Shown here: one piece after another, positions 1 through 11,300 of the stretch
How positions within the stretch are numbered: the stretch's first letter is position 1
Layout: each line of letters opens with the position of its first letter
NCBI RefSeq assembly: GCF_014356525.2
Contig: NC_052505.1
Span: 20,915,432-20,979,431, forward strand
Length of the DNA: 64,000 nt
Direction: 5' to 3'
From: Nilaparvata lugens
Lineage: Eukaryota > Arthropoda > Insecta > Hemiptera > Delphacidae
Position numbers and translations under genes: made by a program
Notes under the pieces: generated by a model
Told to the model about the DNA's origin: nothing
The model's database searches: none
The model's input: only the letters and a program-made list of their open reading frames with translations

Positions 1-194
1 ACTGTTGATTCTATTGAATCATTCACTATGAACAGATAGCAAACCTCGTCTGTCTGCAGCGCTATTGTCCTGTCACCAGCTGGCTCGACAGATCTTAGAA
101 TTAGTAGACTTGAGATGCGCGTGTACACTAGCGTCAGGTGATTAATTTTCATAACGGCAAGGAAAGTTGTGTGAGTGCACCACACCAGATTTTT
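1..194 (+). repeat. Truncated copy of a dispersed 0.8-kb repeat
   Basis: This stretch matches 52068-52263 closely, including the tail GGCAAGGAAAGT followed by TGTGTGAGTGC and CACACCAGATTTTT. The other copy (51440-52260) shows that the missing part would lie to the left of the window. No coding potential is seen. It is a non-coding dispersed element, not a gene. Confidence 0.8.
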
Positions 195-401
195 AATGTT
201 GGAATGACAAAAATGAACTCTGGATAAATATTGAAATAAACTGTTACAAGTGATAAACAAACTATGCCGGTCGAAAACATCACAGGTGGCATTCATATGA
301 TTCGCCACACACGCCATTGAAAGAAATCACAGTTCAATTCAATCATAGAATCACTGTACCTATAATTTCAAACAATAATTTAAACATATCAAGCTAAAGC
401 T

Positions 402-785
402 AACAATGGTGAAGATTGAAGCTTTCGAGCTCTGGCTGTACAGAAGAATGCTGAAAATATCCTGGACGCAAAAAGTTACTAATCAAGAGGTTCTCAGGAG
501 AATGAATAAAGAACCGGAGCTCCTGAATACCATTAAAAGTGGAAAACTCCAATACCTCGGCCACATTATGAGGAATAGCTCAAGATACAGACTTCTGCAA
601 GAGATCCTTCAAGGAAAAATCAACGGAAAAAGGGGACCTGGCAGAAGGAGAATTTCATGGCTGGCAAATCTGAGGCTATGGTTTCACCAGTCATCAGCAG
701 AGCTGTTCCGTAGCGCCGTCGACAAAATCAGGATAGCCATTATGATCGCCAACACCCGAAACGGAGCAGGCACGTGAAGAAGAAG
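402..785 (+). mobile_element. 5'-truncated LINE insertion with target duplication
   Basis: The insert is flanked by a perfect 11-bp direct repeat, AAGCTAAAGCT, at 391-401 and 786-796. It ends in a short GAA-repeat tail and carries only the C-terminal coding end of a reverse transcriptase. These are the marks of target-primed reverse transcription that stopped early. It lies on the plus strand and is 384 bp long. Confidence 0.85.
406..777 (+). pseudogene. C-terminal fragment of a LINE endonuclease-reverse transcriptase
   Basis: This 123-codon frame has the familiar tail of insect endonuclease/reverse-transcriptase polyproteins. Its marks are LYRRMLKISW, then a VTNQEVLRRM stretch, LQYLGHIMR, and a GKRGPGRRRISWL basic motif before a short end. 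The family's EN and RT catalytic domains lie upstream in full elements and are absent here, so the fragment cannot function alone. The apparent start Met is only the first in-frame ATG after the truncation point and is not a real initiation site. The reading frame is still unbroken, which suggests a fairly young insertion. Confidence 0.8.
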
Positions 786-796
786 AAGCTAAAGCT

Positions 797-1280
797 TCTC
801 ACATGCAACTGAAGTAAATTAAAGTATTAGAAAGTCTACATTTGTGTCAGAAGAAGAACCTTCTTCCATTTCTTCCTTATCTATTTATCCAACTTCGGTG
901 CATCCTGGGAAGGTTAAAGGTGTGAATATCACTGAAGAACACATGCATCAAGCCAAATTTATTTCATCGTTTTCATAGTTTTCCACTCATACTGCCAGTT
1001 TGGTCTCAATATAGCTCTCCAAATTTATTCTCCCTTAGATGAATGCCCATTCTCGGAATTGAACCGAAACAGAAGTATATATTGTGTGAATCGATTAATG
1101 GGAGAAACAATTCGAAGAGAGAAATATCAGTCGTTCTTCACAATATATTCCTCATGAGACTTGGGAGTTACTCAATCAGTTAATCGGACAAAACGATTTG
1201 TTCAACCAATACAGAGGGGAGCAGACTTGGTTTGATCCATATTATTGATTTTTTGTTTTCGTTTGTTTATTGCAGATGAT
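797..1280. other. No recognised feature
   Basis: AT-rich sequence with no long frame, no clear inverted repeat and no splice-flanked coding stretch that I can see. Confidence 0.5.
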
Positions 1281-2165
1281 GTTTTTTTAACATCTTTATT
1301 GCCCATAAAAAACAAATACAAAATAAAAAACTTACAGAAGAAATATTCTAGATTATAATATTATGCTATTTTACAAATAAATTAAAATTACATGGCACCA
1401 CCCAGCAAGGGCCAAACCCTGACCGCTGAGTGAGAGTATCAGCTGTTTAGACAATATAAAAATTTATTTACTAATAATCAAAGCTACAAAAATCGAAGTT
1501 AACAATAAATTACTAGTAATTATAATATTTGACTGATGTCGAAGAAAAAATTTTGTATCACCCACTTATTTATCTGTTCCATCCTCTGTCTGCCCCTATT
1601 AGAAAGATATTCTGACAATGCATTTGGCATGATATTTATTATTTTTGAGCTAAGATACCCCAATTGTCTTCGCACTATTGTCAAATCTGAATAGTTGAAT
1701 ATCAACTTCTCAACTACACAAAAAGTGAATAGTTGATATTATAAATGTTATGAGATGTAACTCTCAGGTTATACATAGAAACGTTATTATTCACTGTAAA
1801 TTCATCCATCCTCATCCATTCATAATAGAGAAGTTTCTTTATATAAATTTGACGTACTGTCATCACTTTAAATTCGACAAATGTTTCACTACTAGAAAAA
1901 GCCCTTGGCTTATTAAGAATTGCTTTTATTATCATTTTTTGAAATGTAAAAATTTTATTCATGAAAACATCATACGCTCCTCCCCATACCACTAACCCAT
2001 ATTGCAGCACCGATTGAACATAGGCAAAGTAAAGGACCCTAAGTAATTTAATGTCTAATATTTTACGGACTTTATAAAAGATAAAGGAAATAAATTTTAA
2101 GCGTTTACAAATATATTCTATATGAGGCTCCCACTTAGGTTACAATCAACCATGATGCCCAGATA
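1281..2165 (-). pseudogene. Broken LINE reverse-transcriptase C-terminus and 3' end
   Basis: Read on the minus strand, the region begins with a segment typical of the RT thumb region (YLGIMVD, then basic residues), shifts frame near 2110, and continues as a run with LQYGLVVWGGAYDVF. That run matches the AYCNSVWG-type motif after the polymerase domain of CR1/jockey-group LINEs. A stop near 1714 separates it from a second piece (1520-1705) with RQRMEQINKW. The sequence then becomes untranslated and ends in an A-rich tail with AATAAAG near 1290. At least one frameshift and one stop break it. The 5' two-thirds of the element is missing. Confidence 0.75.
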
Positions 2166-2169
2166 TTCA

Positions 2170-2275
2170 ATCCTTCCTCAGTTTACATAAGCGTTTTACT
2201 TGTGCGTGGATAATGAAAATGCGAGGGTAATTTGATGAGATGATCTAACGTTCATGCCTCCAGTGGATAATAGAC
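2170..2275 (-). repeat. Headless fragment of a tRNA-derived SINE
   Basis: The minus strand reads a body shared with the SINEs at 24790-25012 and 59085-59240: GCATG-ACGTT followed by ATCATCTCATCAAAT and a CATTATCCACG end. The tRNA-like head present in those copies is missing. It abuts the broken LINE on its left. Confidence 0.6.
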
Positions 2276-5200
2276 TAACCCAGTTTGGTTTGTGCTTGTA
2301 TTGATAATGAAATATGAACAGTTTTTGTGTAATGAAGTACACAAATAATATATTAATTTCGTGAATGTACTCCATCTCTGAGACAAAGTCTTCAAAATTC
2401 TCAGAACGAAGCAATCTGGTCTCAGAGTCCAAGCGCATAAGTCGCGATGAATTTCCACCCGTGCAGACCAAAACAATGACTTGAACCAATTTCCACGCCA
2501 TGAATAGCCGGAATTCTTCTTTGAACAAGAGCTTTGATACTCTGCGAATAGTAGGCCGTGGAAGGAGTGGTGGAGTAGCAAAAGTTTTGTGGGGAGGAAT
2601 TCAGAGGGATGTCTGTCGTAAAAAAGGCGGTAATGATAAGATGAAGAGGAAAAATTGAAAGAAGTCTTGTTGGCGGCGAAGGCAGAGGCTCCCACTCTTT
2701 GACACTGGAACAATAACTCTGCTTCTTTCTAACGCACCACTCCACCCCCCCTTGCAACCACCCTTCAACACCCACCCCACATGCATCCAAAACTTGAAGC
2801 AACAACTCGAGCCAGCCAACACAAAGCCAGCTTTTTCTCAGTCGACAAGCTGCCAACTTTTAATCATGAACTGCTGCTGCATCCAGAGAACATAGAGCAG
2901 AGTGGCGAAGCCACTTCCGACTACACCCTAATTACTGTACTCGCTTGTTTCACACAGCATCGTGTTGAAAAACGGTCGCACCAGTAACCAGAGAACTTGA
3001 CACGTGCTTCAATGATCTGATAAACTTTGCAGGTGTGATGAATCAGGATTGACCCACTTCTTCCTCAATTTTCTTTATTTCTGGATATATGAAAAGGAAT
3101 ATAACTTGAAGAAGAGAGAATGAATGGAACATGATGTATTTGAATTCAAGTGCTTAATTCCTGAGCATTTGAAATAGTATCTTAAGTCACAAGGACGGGA
3201 AGGGCCGTTTTGCAGGCGAGAATGATGTTTCTAGTCGAGGCGCTAGCCGAGACTAGAATTTCATTTGAGCACTGCAAAAGACATTCACGTCCTAGTAACT
3301 TACACTACTTTTTGTCATAATAATCTAGAAAAGAATAATTGAGAAACAAAATACATTACCTGCTTGAGCTGACATTACTACATGCATTCTATAGATATAA
3401 CCAAGTTTACAAGTTTAGAATCAGGAATTTCTTGATTGTAGTTGACAAAACATCCATGCTAAAATGGAGTGCAAAAAGTCGGGCTAATAATAATTATTTA
3501 TTAATCCATTTTACAGACCTATGTTTTCAAAATTTTCGGCAGAGCGGCTACCGAAGAAGGAAGATGATCATGATTCAAGATCAATTATTCTGATAATTTG
3601 ATTTAGCATCTAAAGTTACCAGCTGTAATAAACACGTCACCCTGAGATAAATTGTGTACTGGTTATTCCATTCATTAATTACTGAAGAATGACAGAATAA
3701 TTTACTTTTTTTTTAATTCAGCTTAGCTTATATTCATCATAAAATGGAAGATGGAAAGAATATGGAATTCTGTGTAATTCATCATACATTGCATATCTCC
3801 TGGACCATCTATTGACAATCAACAACTATGAAAACATTAAATTCATCTTTGAAACACTTATTCAAACTATATTTTTTTAACTCAACACTTTACTGATAGA
3901 TATAACTACCAATAATTGATTGAGAAGAATAATGTTTTCGGAATAATAAATACTGCATGACTAAGCACATAGGAAGTCCGTATTGAGATGTAAATGAAAG
4001 TAATGATTGTCAGATAAATTTCATGATTCACCAATAATAAAGTCAAATGTGATATGAGATACATTTACTTTTTGGTGGTACGAAGTTCGCGGGGCCAGCT
4101 AGTAACTAATAAAAAGGTGTTGTTGTTTGACAAGCTATTGGAATTCATAATTTCGTTCATCCAGTCTCACCGAATTGTATGATATGAGCTGCAGGATAGA
4201 GTAGATTTGTTCCTTCAGATGAAGAAATAACAATTACAGCGTTCCAGGTCTTAGATATATGAGCTGTGATTTGAGATGAAGTTATCTATTAATCGTTCAT
4301 CGAGTCGAGAAATGTTTAGGAAGGTACTCGAGTATGAGACGTGGAAAACAACAGTGCGTAGGTGAAGACGACAAAACAGCTGCGTTTCGGGTGAACGGGT
4401 CTCCATCGCAGATCGCAATGACAACACCCGAAAAGTCCCATTCATAGCGGCATGAATTATTCATCAGGTGCTTGGCGCGCAGCGCTCGCTTTTGCGCGGG
4501 AATCGCACCGCGCGGGGAACGCGCGGGGATCGTAACTGTGCGAGAAACGCGCGGGATATCGGCGTGCAGGATTACACGCCACCAACTATTCCTGAAAACA
4601 ATCCGACCTAGTATTCACCACGACTCTGCTCTCGAATACTAGCAAGATACCGATATCAACACACCCACGCTGGTGATGAATGATAAGTGATTGAGAGCAT
4701 CTAACCTCAATTACTACGCCCTAATGACTTGATATTATCAACCCACTCATTTAGTACAGAAATTACTCGTTTTAGTGTTGAAAGATCCTTGCTTCGGTTG
4801 TAACACCATAAAGGTTGAAGAAGTAGGTGATTAGAGAATGATTAAGCGTGATGTGTATTCAAATATAAGACCACATCAAGTGTTTTTTCAAGTGTTTTTC
4901 AGTTGCCAACTCTATCAGTCAATCTGAGACCTTCCTGCCCTGCTGACTCTAAATACGGTACGTTTGTTAAAACGCCTTATATGGTCTGGCCCTAATAGTA
5001 GTTAGACTATGTTGCTGTGGAGGAGTTGTTGTGGTATACTGAATTTAAACGACTTATTTTATCTATTTAGTACAGTTGCTTTTTAGGAAATTATCCTATA
5101 GCAGGTTGGCATTATTTACAAAATTCAATTATAAAAGCAAACAAATCATTACAGAAAATATAGATCACATACTAATCAAGAGAGTTCATGACAATAATTT

Positions 5201-5510
5201 CTTAAATGAAAAATTTCATGGATATCACACTCATCACAGTACAATCAAAAGAAAAAAAATCATAGTTCCTCAAATCATCGTTGGCACTTTAGACAGTCAA
5301 ATCCACATCTTACTCGTTCAAACAGAATGAGCGAATTTTCAAGCACTGCCTCCACAAAAGTCGATAGGATCTTCATAACTCGCGTCGATAGTGTGGCGTG
5401 ATTGTGGATCACGTGGCTCGGGGCACGAATTTAAACGACTTGATATCTTCAAAAACACAAATTTGTTTTACCTAAATTTGATATCGGCTATTATCTTCAA
5501 TGTTGTTTTC
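2276..5510. other. Unannotated intergenic DNA
   Basis: No frame here has recognisable protein features. The overlapping minus-strand frames at 2196-2856 lack any family motif. A short imperfect inverted repeat lies near 3193-3293 (arms containing GGACG and CTGCAAAA), and a CpG-rich patch with repeated GCGCGGG lies at 4478-4560. The rest is AT-rich. Confidence 0.4.
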
Positions 5511-5678
5511 CATCAAGAAGTGCTTACTATTAAATCACTTTTTGCTATTGAATAGAACGACTAGTAGTCAACTTTCTCAATAAATGAGTTTATTCACTTA
5601 CTGTTAGAACGATATCTTCTGGCAGGTCCCCCATCTTCATGGTTGTACTCATAGACTTCAAGATGATTTGAAGTCTCA

Positions 5679-6141
5679 GGGCCGGTTTCCGAGCTCGGTA
5701 AATGGGTAAGCTCTAGACTTTAAACAGTTGGAGTCAGAAAATTGGCTTTCCAAAACGGGGCGTAGTCACAGTTTTTATAACAGTAGTCGCAGTTTTTATT
5801 TTCTCGTTTCTATTATTGGAAACGATTTTCCTTGACGAAATTAAACATTTCTAGATAATAAAAATAGCTGAAAATTTACACTATTTCCTCTTCATTTTAT
5901 TTTGTGTTTAATTTTCTGGTTTTTTGGAATTTAATTCAAACGTGACTTTGACAATGATTACGACTACGCCCCGTTTCGGAAAGCAATTTTCTGACTCCAG
6001 CTGTTTAAAGTCTAGAACTTTTTGCCACACTGCACAGGAAGCAGCTGTTTTCCAGTCCCTACGTAGATCTGAAAGACATTGTTTGCAGACGACTCTCGTC
6101 TGACGTCAGAAAAGGAAAATCCCGAGCTCGGAAACCGGCCC
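5679..6141. mobile_element. Harbinger-like MITE, copy 1
   Basis: The terminal inverted repeat is GGGCCGGTTTCCGAGCTCGG with its complement at the right end. Internal arms carry GGAGTCAGAAAATTG and its partner TTTTCTGACTCCAGC. A second copy lies at 33891-34251. The 3-bp flanks TCA/TTA here and TAA/TAA at copy 2 fit the TNA/TWA target duplications of PIF/Harbinger elements. There is no transposase frame, so it is non-autonomous. Confidence 0.75.
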
Positions 6142-6144
6142 TTA

Positions 6145-6296
6145 GTGCCGGTTGCACAACAGCCGGTTAAATTTTAACCGTGATTAATTCCACGAGAACC
6201 AATCAGAGAAGCTGTCTTTTCAAAAACGCCTTTTCTGATTGGCTCTCGTGAAATTAATCACGGTTAAAATTTAACCGGCTGTTGTGCAACCGGGCC
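6145..6296. mobile_element. Near-perfect palindromic MITE
   Basis: This 152-bp element is almost entirely one palindrome. The left arm starts GTGCCGGTTGCACAA and the right arm ends in its complement TTGTGCAACCGGGCC. Flanking TTA triplets at 6142-6144 and 6297-6299 fit a 3-bp target duplication. It is inserted directly against the right end of the preceding MITE. The few mismatches between arms suggest it is younger than its surroundings. Confidence 0.8.
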
Positions 6297-6479
6297 TTAA
6301 TGTTTGAATTGCAGTTTTCTAGACATTGATAAAATCTCAAACTGGGGACCTGACAAAATATCTCGTTGTCACAGTAAGTGAATAAACTCATTAACGACTG
6401 CTATTCAATAGCAAGAAAGTGATTCAATTCGTGATATTAGTTCGGTATTGATTCTTAATTCATTATTGATTCTTATACC

Positions 6480-6720
6480 CTATTATCAATCTCTTGTAAA
6501 GTGGAAGTTCAAACATTCTGCAGCAGAATTTATATTGAATGGGTGAAGCCCTAGTATCCGCCGTTAGCTGTTGACCAATGGAGGTTGAGCTCTACTGTGA
6601 TTGGCCGAGACTATTCAACCTTCATTGGTCGACAGCTGATGGCGAATCGCAGGGCTCCCCCCCTCCCCATTCTATATATATTCTACTGCTTGATGTTTGA
6701 ACTTTCAGTTTTCTAGACAT
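6480..6720. repeat. Left part of fold-back family F, split by LTR element
   Basis: This resembles 35070-35510. It has inverted CCAAT-containing arms (GACCAATG and CATTGGTC), a TATATATTCTACTGCTTG stretch, and then CAGTTTTCTAGACAT. It breaks off exactly at the LTR retrotransposon and resumes at 15747 with TTGATAATAGTG, the motif that follows in the intact copy. Confidence 0.65.
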
Positions 6721-8003
6721 TGTCTAGTTCACACCTACTGACTGCTGGTTATTAATTAATTAAAGAAATTTACAAAGAAATAAAACAATAATAAAAAAAA
6801 CCCTGGCGCCACGTTAATTAGAAGGAACGACCCTTGAAAACAAAATTTAGATTTACCTCGACTAGCCCTCTGGCAGAAACATGAAAACTAAACAATTATA
6901 AACATAAAAAAAAATGAAGAAAACCTGCAATCAATAAGTGTGATCTACACATTACTTTCCCAACTAAGTTCAGAAGGGAGGGGATATAACGTGGATGTTT
7001 GAATGAAAACGAAGTGTTTCAAATACCGCCGTTATATTGAAATAATTAAATTTGATCAAATTATATCGATTCATATGTATCGTACATGAACATGAAACAA
7101 ATAAACAAGAGTTGGCCAACGTAAGTAAATAATAATAATTGATTTAAATTTAATAATAATTTAACAGAATATTTTACATAATTTAAGTTTATGTTTTACC
7201 CTTTATGTTTTACATTGATTGATAAAGAATTGTTCATTTTATTTTAGAATCAAACGCATCTGTTGATGTAGGGCAAGTCCCTTATGACATGTTTTACTCT
7301 TAAGAAACATTGACTAAAATAAATGAATAAAGTCAAATGCATTAGGAAATTACTATACTGGTGAATTTATAACCACTGTAAATAAATTAAAAACAACAAT
7401 AGACAAATAAATTATTTCAATTCTGGTGGCAGACAAACAACAACAAATAATAAATTATAATGACATCTTAAAACTAACCTTTTTTTTCCCCGACGACACT
7501 ATTTACGAAGCACAAAGCATTATTACGACGAGACACAATTTAATTATTTTAGCACAAATTTGCTAGTGGTTCACTTGATGATGAAGAATGGTGGTGGGTT
7601 GTATTGAGGTGGAGGCGGCTGCATTTCAGCCCATCGGGCTGCGGGTTTGGAAACGTCTACTCCTTAGATGACATGCTCTTTGCCTTGCTCGTCTAAGACT
7701 GTCCAAATTCGTTACTCCTCGTGGTTGTCACCTTCCCCTGGCCCATTGTCTCATCCCTCAACTGCTCCGGGAGGTGCTGCCCCTAGTGGCTGGAATGTGG
7801 TACATGTGTTTTGTTGCTGGTGTTTGGCCTTCGTGCCAGCTCGCACCCTCAGCATGACTAATTGCTGGCATTGTCGCCTGTCCTTGGGTTTTTGTTCCAA
7901 CCTCTACACTCCCTTGCCATAGCAATGACAAAACTTGCAGATTTTGGGTAGAAGTTGGAACTTGAAACTGAAGAAAACGTTGGCTCCAGTAACAGTTGTC
8001 ACA
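6721..8003 (-). repeat. 3' LTR of the gypsy element
   Basis: This 1,283-bp copy is almost identical to 14465-15746 and ends in TG/CA termini. It contains a spurious 84-codon plus-strand frame, duplicated in the other LTR, that has no protein features. Confidence 0.93.
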
Positions 8004-8366
8004 AAACCCCCCATCACATGTTGTCGAGATGACTTCGAGACAGACATGGCCAAGAGAGGTGACAACTTGCAGAATCTGGACGCCATCTGAAACTGCATCT
8101 AGACGCCACCTGCAGCTGCATCTGGGATGAATCGCACCACTTTGATGATCCGCACAACCAATGATCTGTCACCAATACGCGTATTTTCAATTTGATAAAT
8201 TTCACTTCTCCATGACAACACTTATAACCTTTTTTCACCCTATTCGTTTAATAATATGTTGTTTGCCTGCCACACCATAAAAAATAGAAAATTTACTTAT
8301 CTCTAAACAATCATACAATGACTATCTGCAGCCTGGAAACACCTTTCAGTCTTCTAACTAAAATCC
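8004..8366 (-). other. 3' untranslated region and purine-tract candidate
   Basis: Between the pol stop and the 3' LTR there is no envelope-like frame. The minus strand reads GATGGGGGGTTT immediately before the LTR (8004-8015), a weak polypurine tract of the kind used to prime plus-strand DNA synthesis. Confidence 0.55.
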
Positions 8367-11300
8367 CTATTCTCTAAAAGGCTTCAAATCTACTATATTA
8401 AATGTACCTATAAATAACCCATCCTCATTAATCACCTCATACGCATTTCCCCCTTTACATTTGCTAATTCTATAAGGTCCTAAATATAATAAAAGCAATT
8501 TTTTCATAATTCCCAAACTACTATTTGCTGGCATATGATTTTTCACTAGTACCTTATCGTTTTCTTTAAACTGTAACATCCTCTTCACTTTCTTGTCATG
8601 CCTGTCCTTCCGCTCATCGGCTTTTTTGACTAACCTCAATTTTACTTGCTCTTCAATCAATCCTCTTTCATTCTCCATTTCTATGTTTTGATTCTCGGGG
8701 AAGTTAACAATGCCACTAATTTCTCGGTCTGGGTGTTTACCAAAATGCACAAAGTATGGTGTTTCCCCAAAACTTTCATGATAGGAAACATTCAATGCTT
8801 TTTCTATGGATTTAATGTGTTGTTTCCAACTGCAATGCTGACTATGACAGAGTGCTCTCAGCATTCTTCCTACTTCACGTAGCGGACGCTCAGCCATATT
8901 TGATTGGGGATGGTACACTGCACTCTTATATGTTTTAATCCCCAATTCAACCAAATTATCAACCCAAACTTTGCTTATGAATTGAGTACCATGATCACTT
9001 ATTATTATTTTTGGTTTTCCAATCTCGGGTATATACTTTTCCTTCAAAATTTTTACAATGGCTCCAGATGTTGCACGCCGCAATGCATACAGTTTTACTA
9101 ATTTTGAAAATCCATCCAGAAATATTACTATGTATTGAAAATTTCCTTGGCTTCTTGGGAATGGCCCACAAATGTCTACAAAAACTTTCTCATTCTTTCG
9201 TTCACACAGAATATTAAACATTCCACTTTGTACTTTCTGGTTAGCTGACTTTGTTTTCTGACAGAGCTCACATGTGTCACATACTCTACCTATCAATTTC
9301 TGGGCATGTTTTATCTGTAAATGTTCATTCAGCATTTTCTCTAACTTCTTTCTCCCCATGTGTCCACTGTCTACATGGTACCTTTTGACTACCATCTCAG
9401 CAATACTTGTTGGCACACAGACTCTCCAATCTCTATCCTTATCCAACTTGTGGAACAATATTCCTTCATGCATAGTAAAAAACCGCAAATGGTATGTATC
9501 AAATCCTCCCCCATCAGCTTCTTCTATTTCTTTTATCACTCTGTACAACCTCTCATCTCCAACCTGTTTCTCTCTCAGATTGTCAAACAGCTCCCCCAAC
9601 TGTTGTTCTACTCTCAACCACAATATCTTCAGTTGGTTAGGGGTCTCATCAATACATTCTTCATTGCCATACCCAGTCCTGGATAAACTGTCTGCAACCA
9701 CATTCTCTTTTCCAGGGACATACTCCCATTTGATATTGTATTCTTGTAACAATAATACCCATCTGGTGATTCTGCCATGACTGATTCGTGCTGACTGTAA
9801 GAAAGTCAAGGCTCTGTGGTCAGTTCTCACCACCACGTCATGCCCTAAAAGATAATCACGAAATTTCTGGCATCCAAAGACTACTGATAACAATTCCTTC
9901 TCTGTGACTGTGTAATTTCTCTCACTCTTATTCAATACTCTGCTTCCAAATGCTACTACTAAATGCTCTCCTTTCTCATTTTCCTGGTACAAGGTTACTC
10001 CTAAACTCAAATGGCTTGCATCAGTTGACATAAAAAATGGCTTTGTGAAATCTGGATGGCTGATCATTACTGATTCCAAAAACCGTTTTTTAATCTCTGT
10101 GAAAACTTCATTTTCTTTCTCTCCCCACTGCCACTTATTTTTTGGACTTGTTAATGGACTTAATTGTCCAGTCAGTGATGAATAGTTCTCTTGGAATCTC
10201 CTGTAATAATTACACATCCCCAAAAATGCTTGCAACATTCTCCTATTCTTAGGAGCAGGGAACTCCTGAATTGCTCTTGCTTTCTCTTGATCCATCATTA
10301 TTCCTTTCTCATTCACCACGTACCCCAGAAATTTGGTTTCTGTAGTGAGGAACTCTGACTTCTCCAGTCTTAGAGTCAAATTACTGGCCTTCAATCTGTT
10401 CAGGACAAGTTTCACTCTCTCAGTGTGCTCTTCAATGGTCTGTGATGTTATCAACAAATCATCCACATATACTGTCGCCCATTCCAATACTTCTTCTCCT
10501 AAAACCTCATTTATGCAACGTATAAAAACGGCAACACTGTTAACCAACCCAAATGCTAATCTTTTGAATTGATAATTTCGACCACCAAATAAAAATGACA
10601 CATATTTTCTTGAGTCTGGGTGTAATGGCACTTGCCAATACCCTGCTGTGAGATCAAATTTTGAAATGTACTTCACCCCATGAAATTGTCTGAGAATTTC
10701 TTCTATACTTGGTGTACTTGTCCTGTCAGTTATAATTATTTTATTTACTTGACGAGCATCCAGGCACAAACGTACACTTCCATCCTTCTTAGGAACCACT
10801 ACAAGGGGACTGCTGAACTCGCTCTCTCCCAATTCAATTATGTCATTTTCCAGCATGCTTTTCACTTCTCTAGCCACTGCTGCTTTCACACTTTGAGGCA
10901 CCGAATATGACCGTCTACAAAATTGCACCCCTTCTCTCACTTGCAACTTGCATTCAAAATTCGCCACTTTTCCCGGCTGATCAGAGAACACAGCCTTATT
11001 CTCTTCTAACACTTCTATCAATCTCCCTGCATCTTTCCCTCCTATTTCCTTCACGTTGTCTATCTGCTCCTTCCATACATCAGATTTCTCTCCCCTACAT
11101 AAAAACAGGCCCAGTGTCTTTCCCACTGGTCTACTCACCATTGGTGCTGTAATATTCCTACCTTCATATACAAAATTCAAAGTATTACTGGATAGACAAA
11201 TCTTTGCCTTTAACTTCCGCAATGAGTCTGTGCCCCACAATAAATCTGCATTTAAACCTTCAACAACCAAGCAGTTTATAGGTATGACTTGCCCATTCTC

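Larger units (their letters stand above)
5515..6440. repeat. Outer fold-back element enclosing two MITEs
   Basis: The left arm (about 5515-5640) and the right arm (about 6338-6440) are inverted copies sharing TTGCTATTGAATAG, GAGTTTATTCACTTACTG and GGCAGGTCCCC. Between the arms sit two further inverted-repeat elements, described separately. The arms diverge by several substitutions and small indels, so this is the oldest layer of the nest. Confidence 0.7.

Noticed and set aside
2196..2856. Overlapping minus-strand frames of 73-153 codons
   Set aside because: Three frames overlap in the same place without a motif, splice sites or homology I can recognise.
7668..7922. 84-codon plus-strand frame, repeated at 15411-15665
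   Set aside because: It lies inside the two LTRs of the gypsy element, antisense to it, and has no protein features. Its duplication is explained by the LTRs.
9274..9780. Plus-strand frames of 80-190 codons across 8.6-13.2 kb
   Set aside because: They are antisense shadows of gag and pol. Composition and lack of motifs match a reverse-strand artefact.
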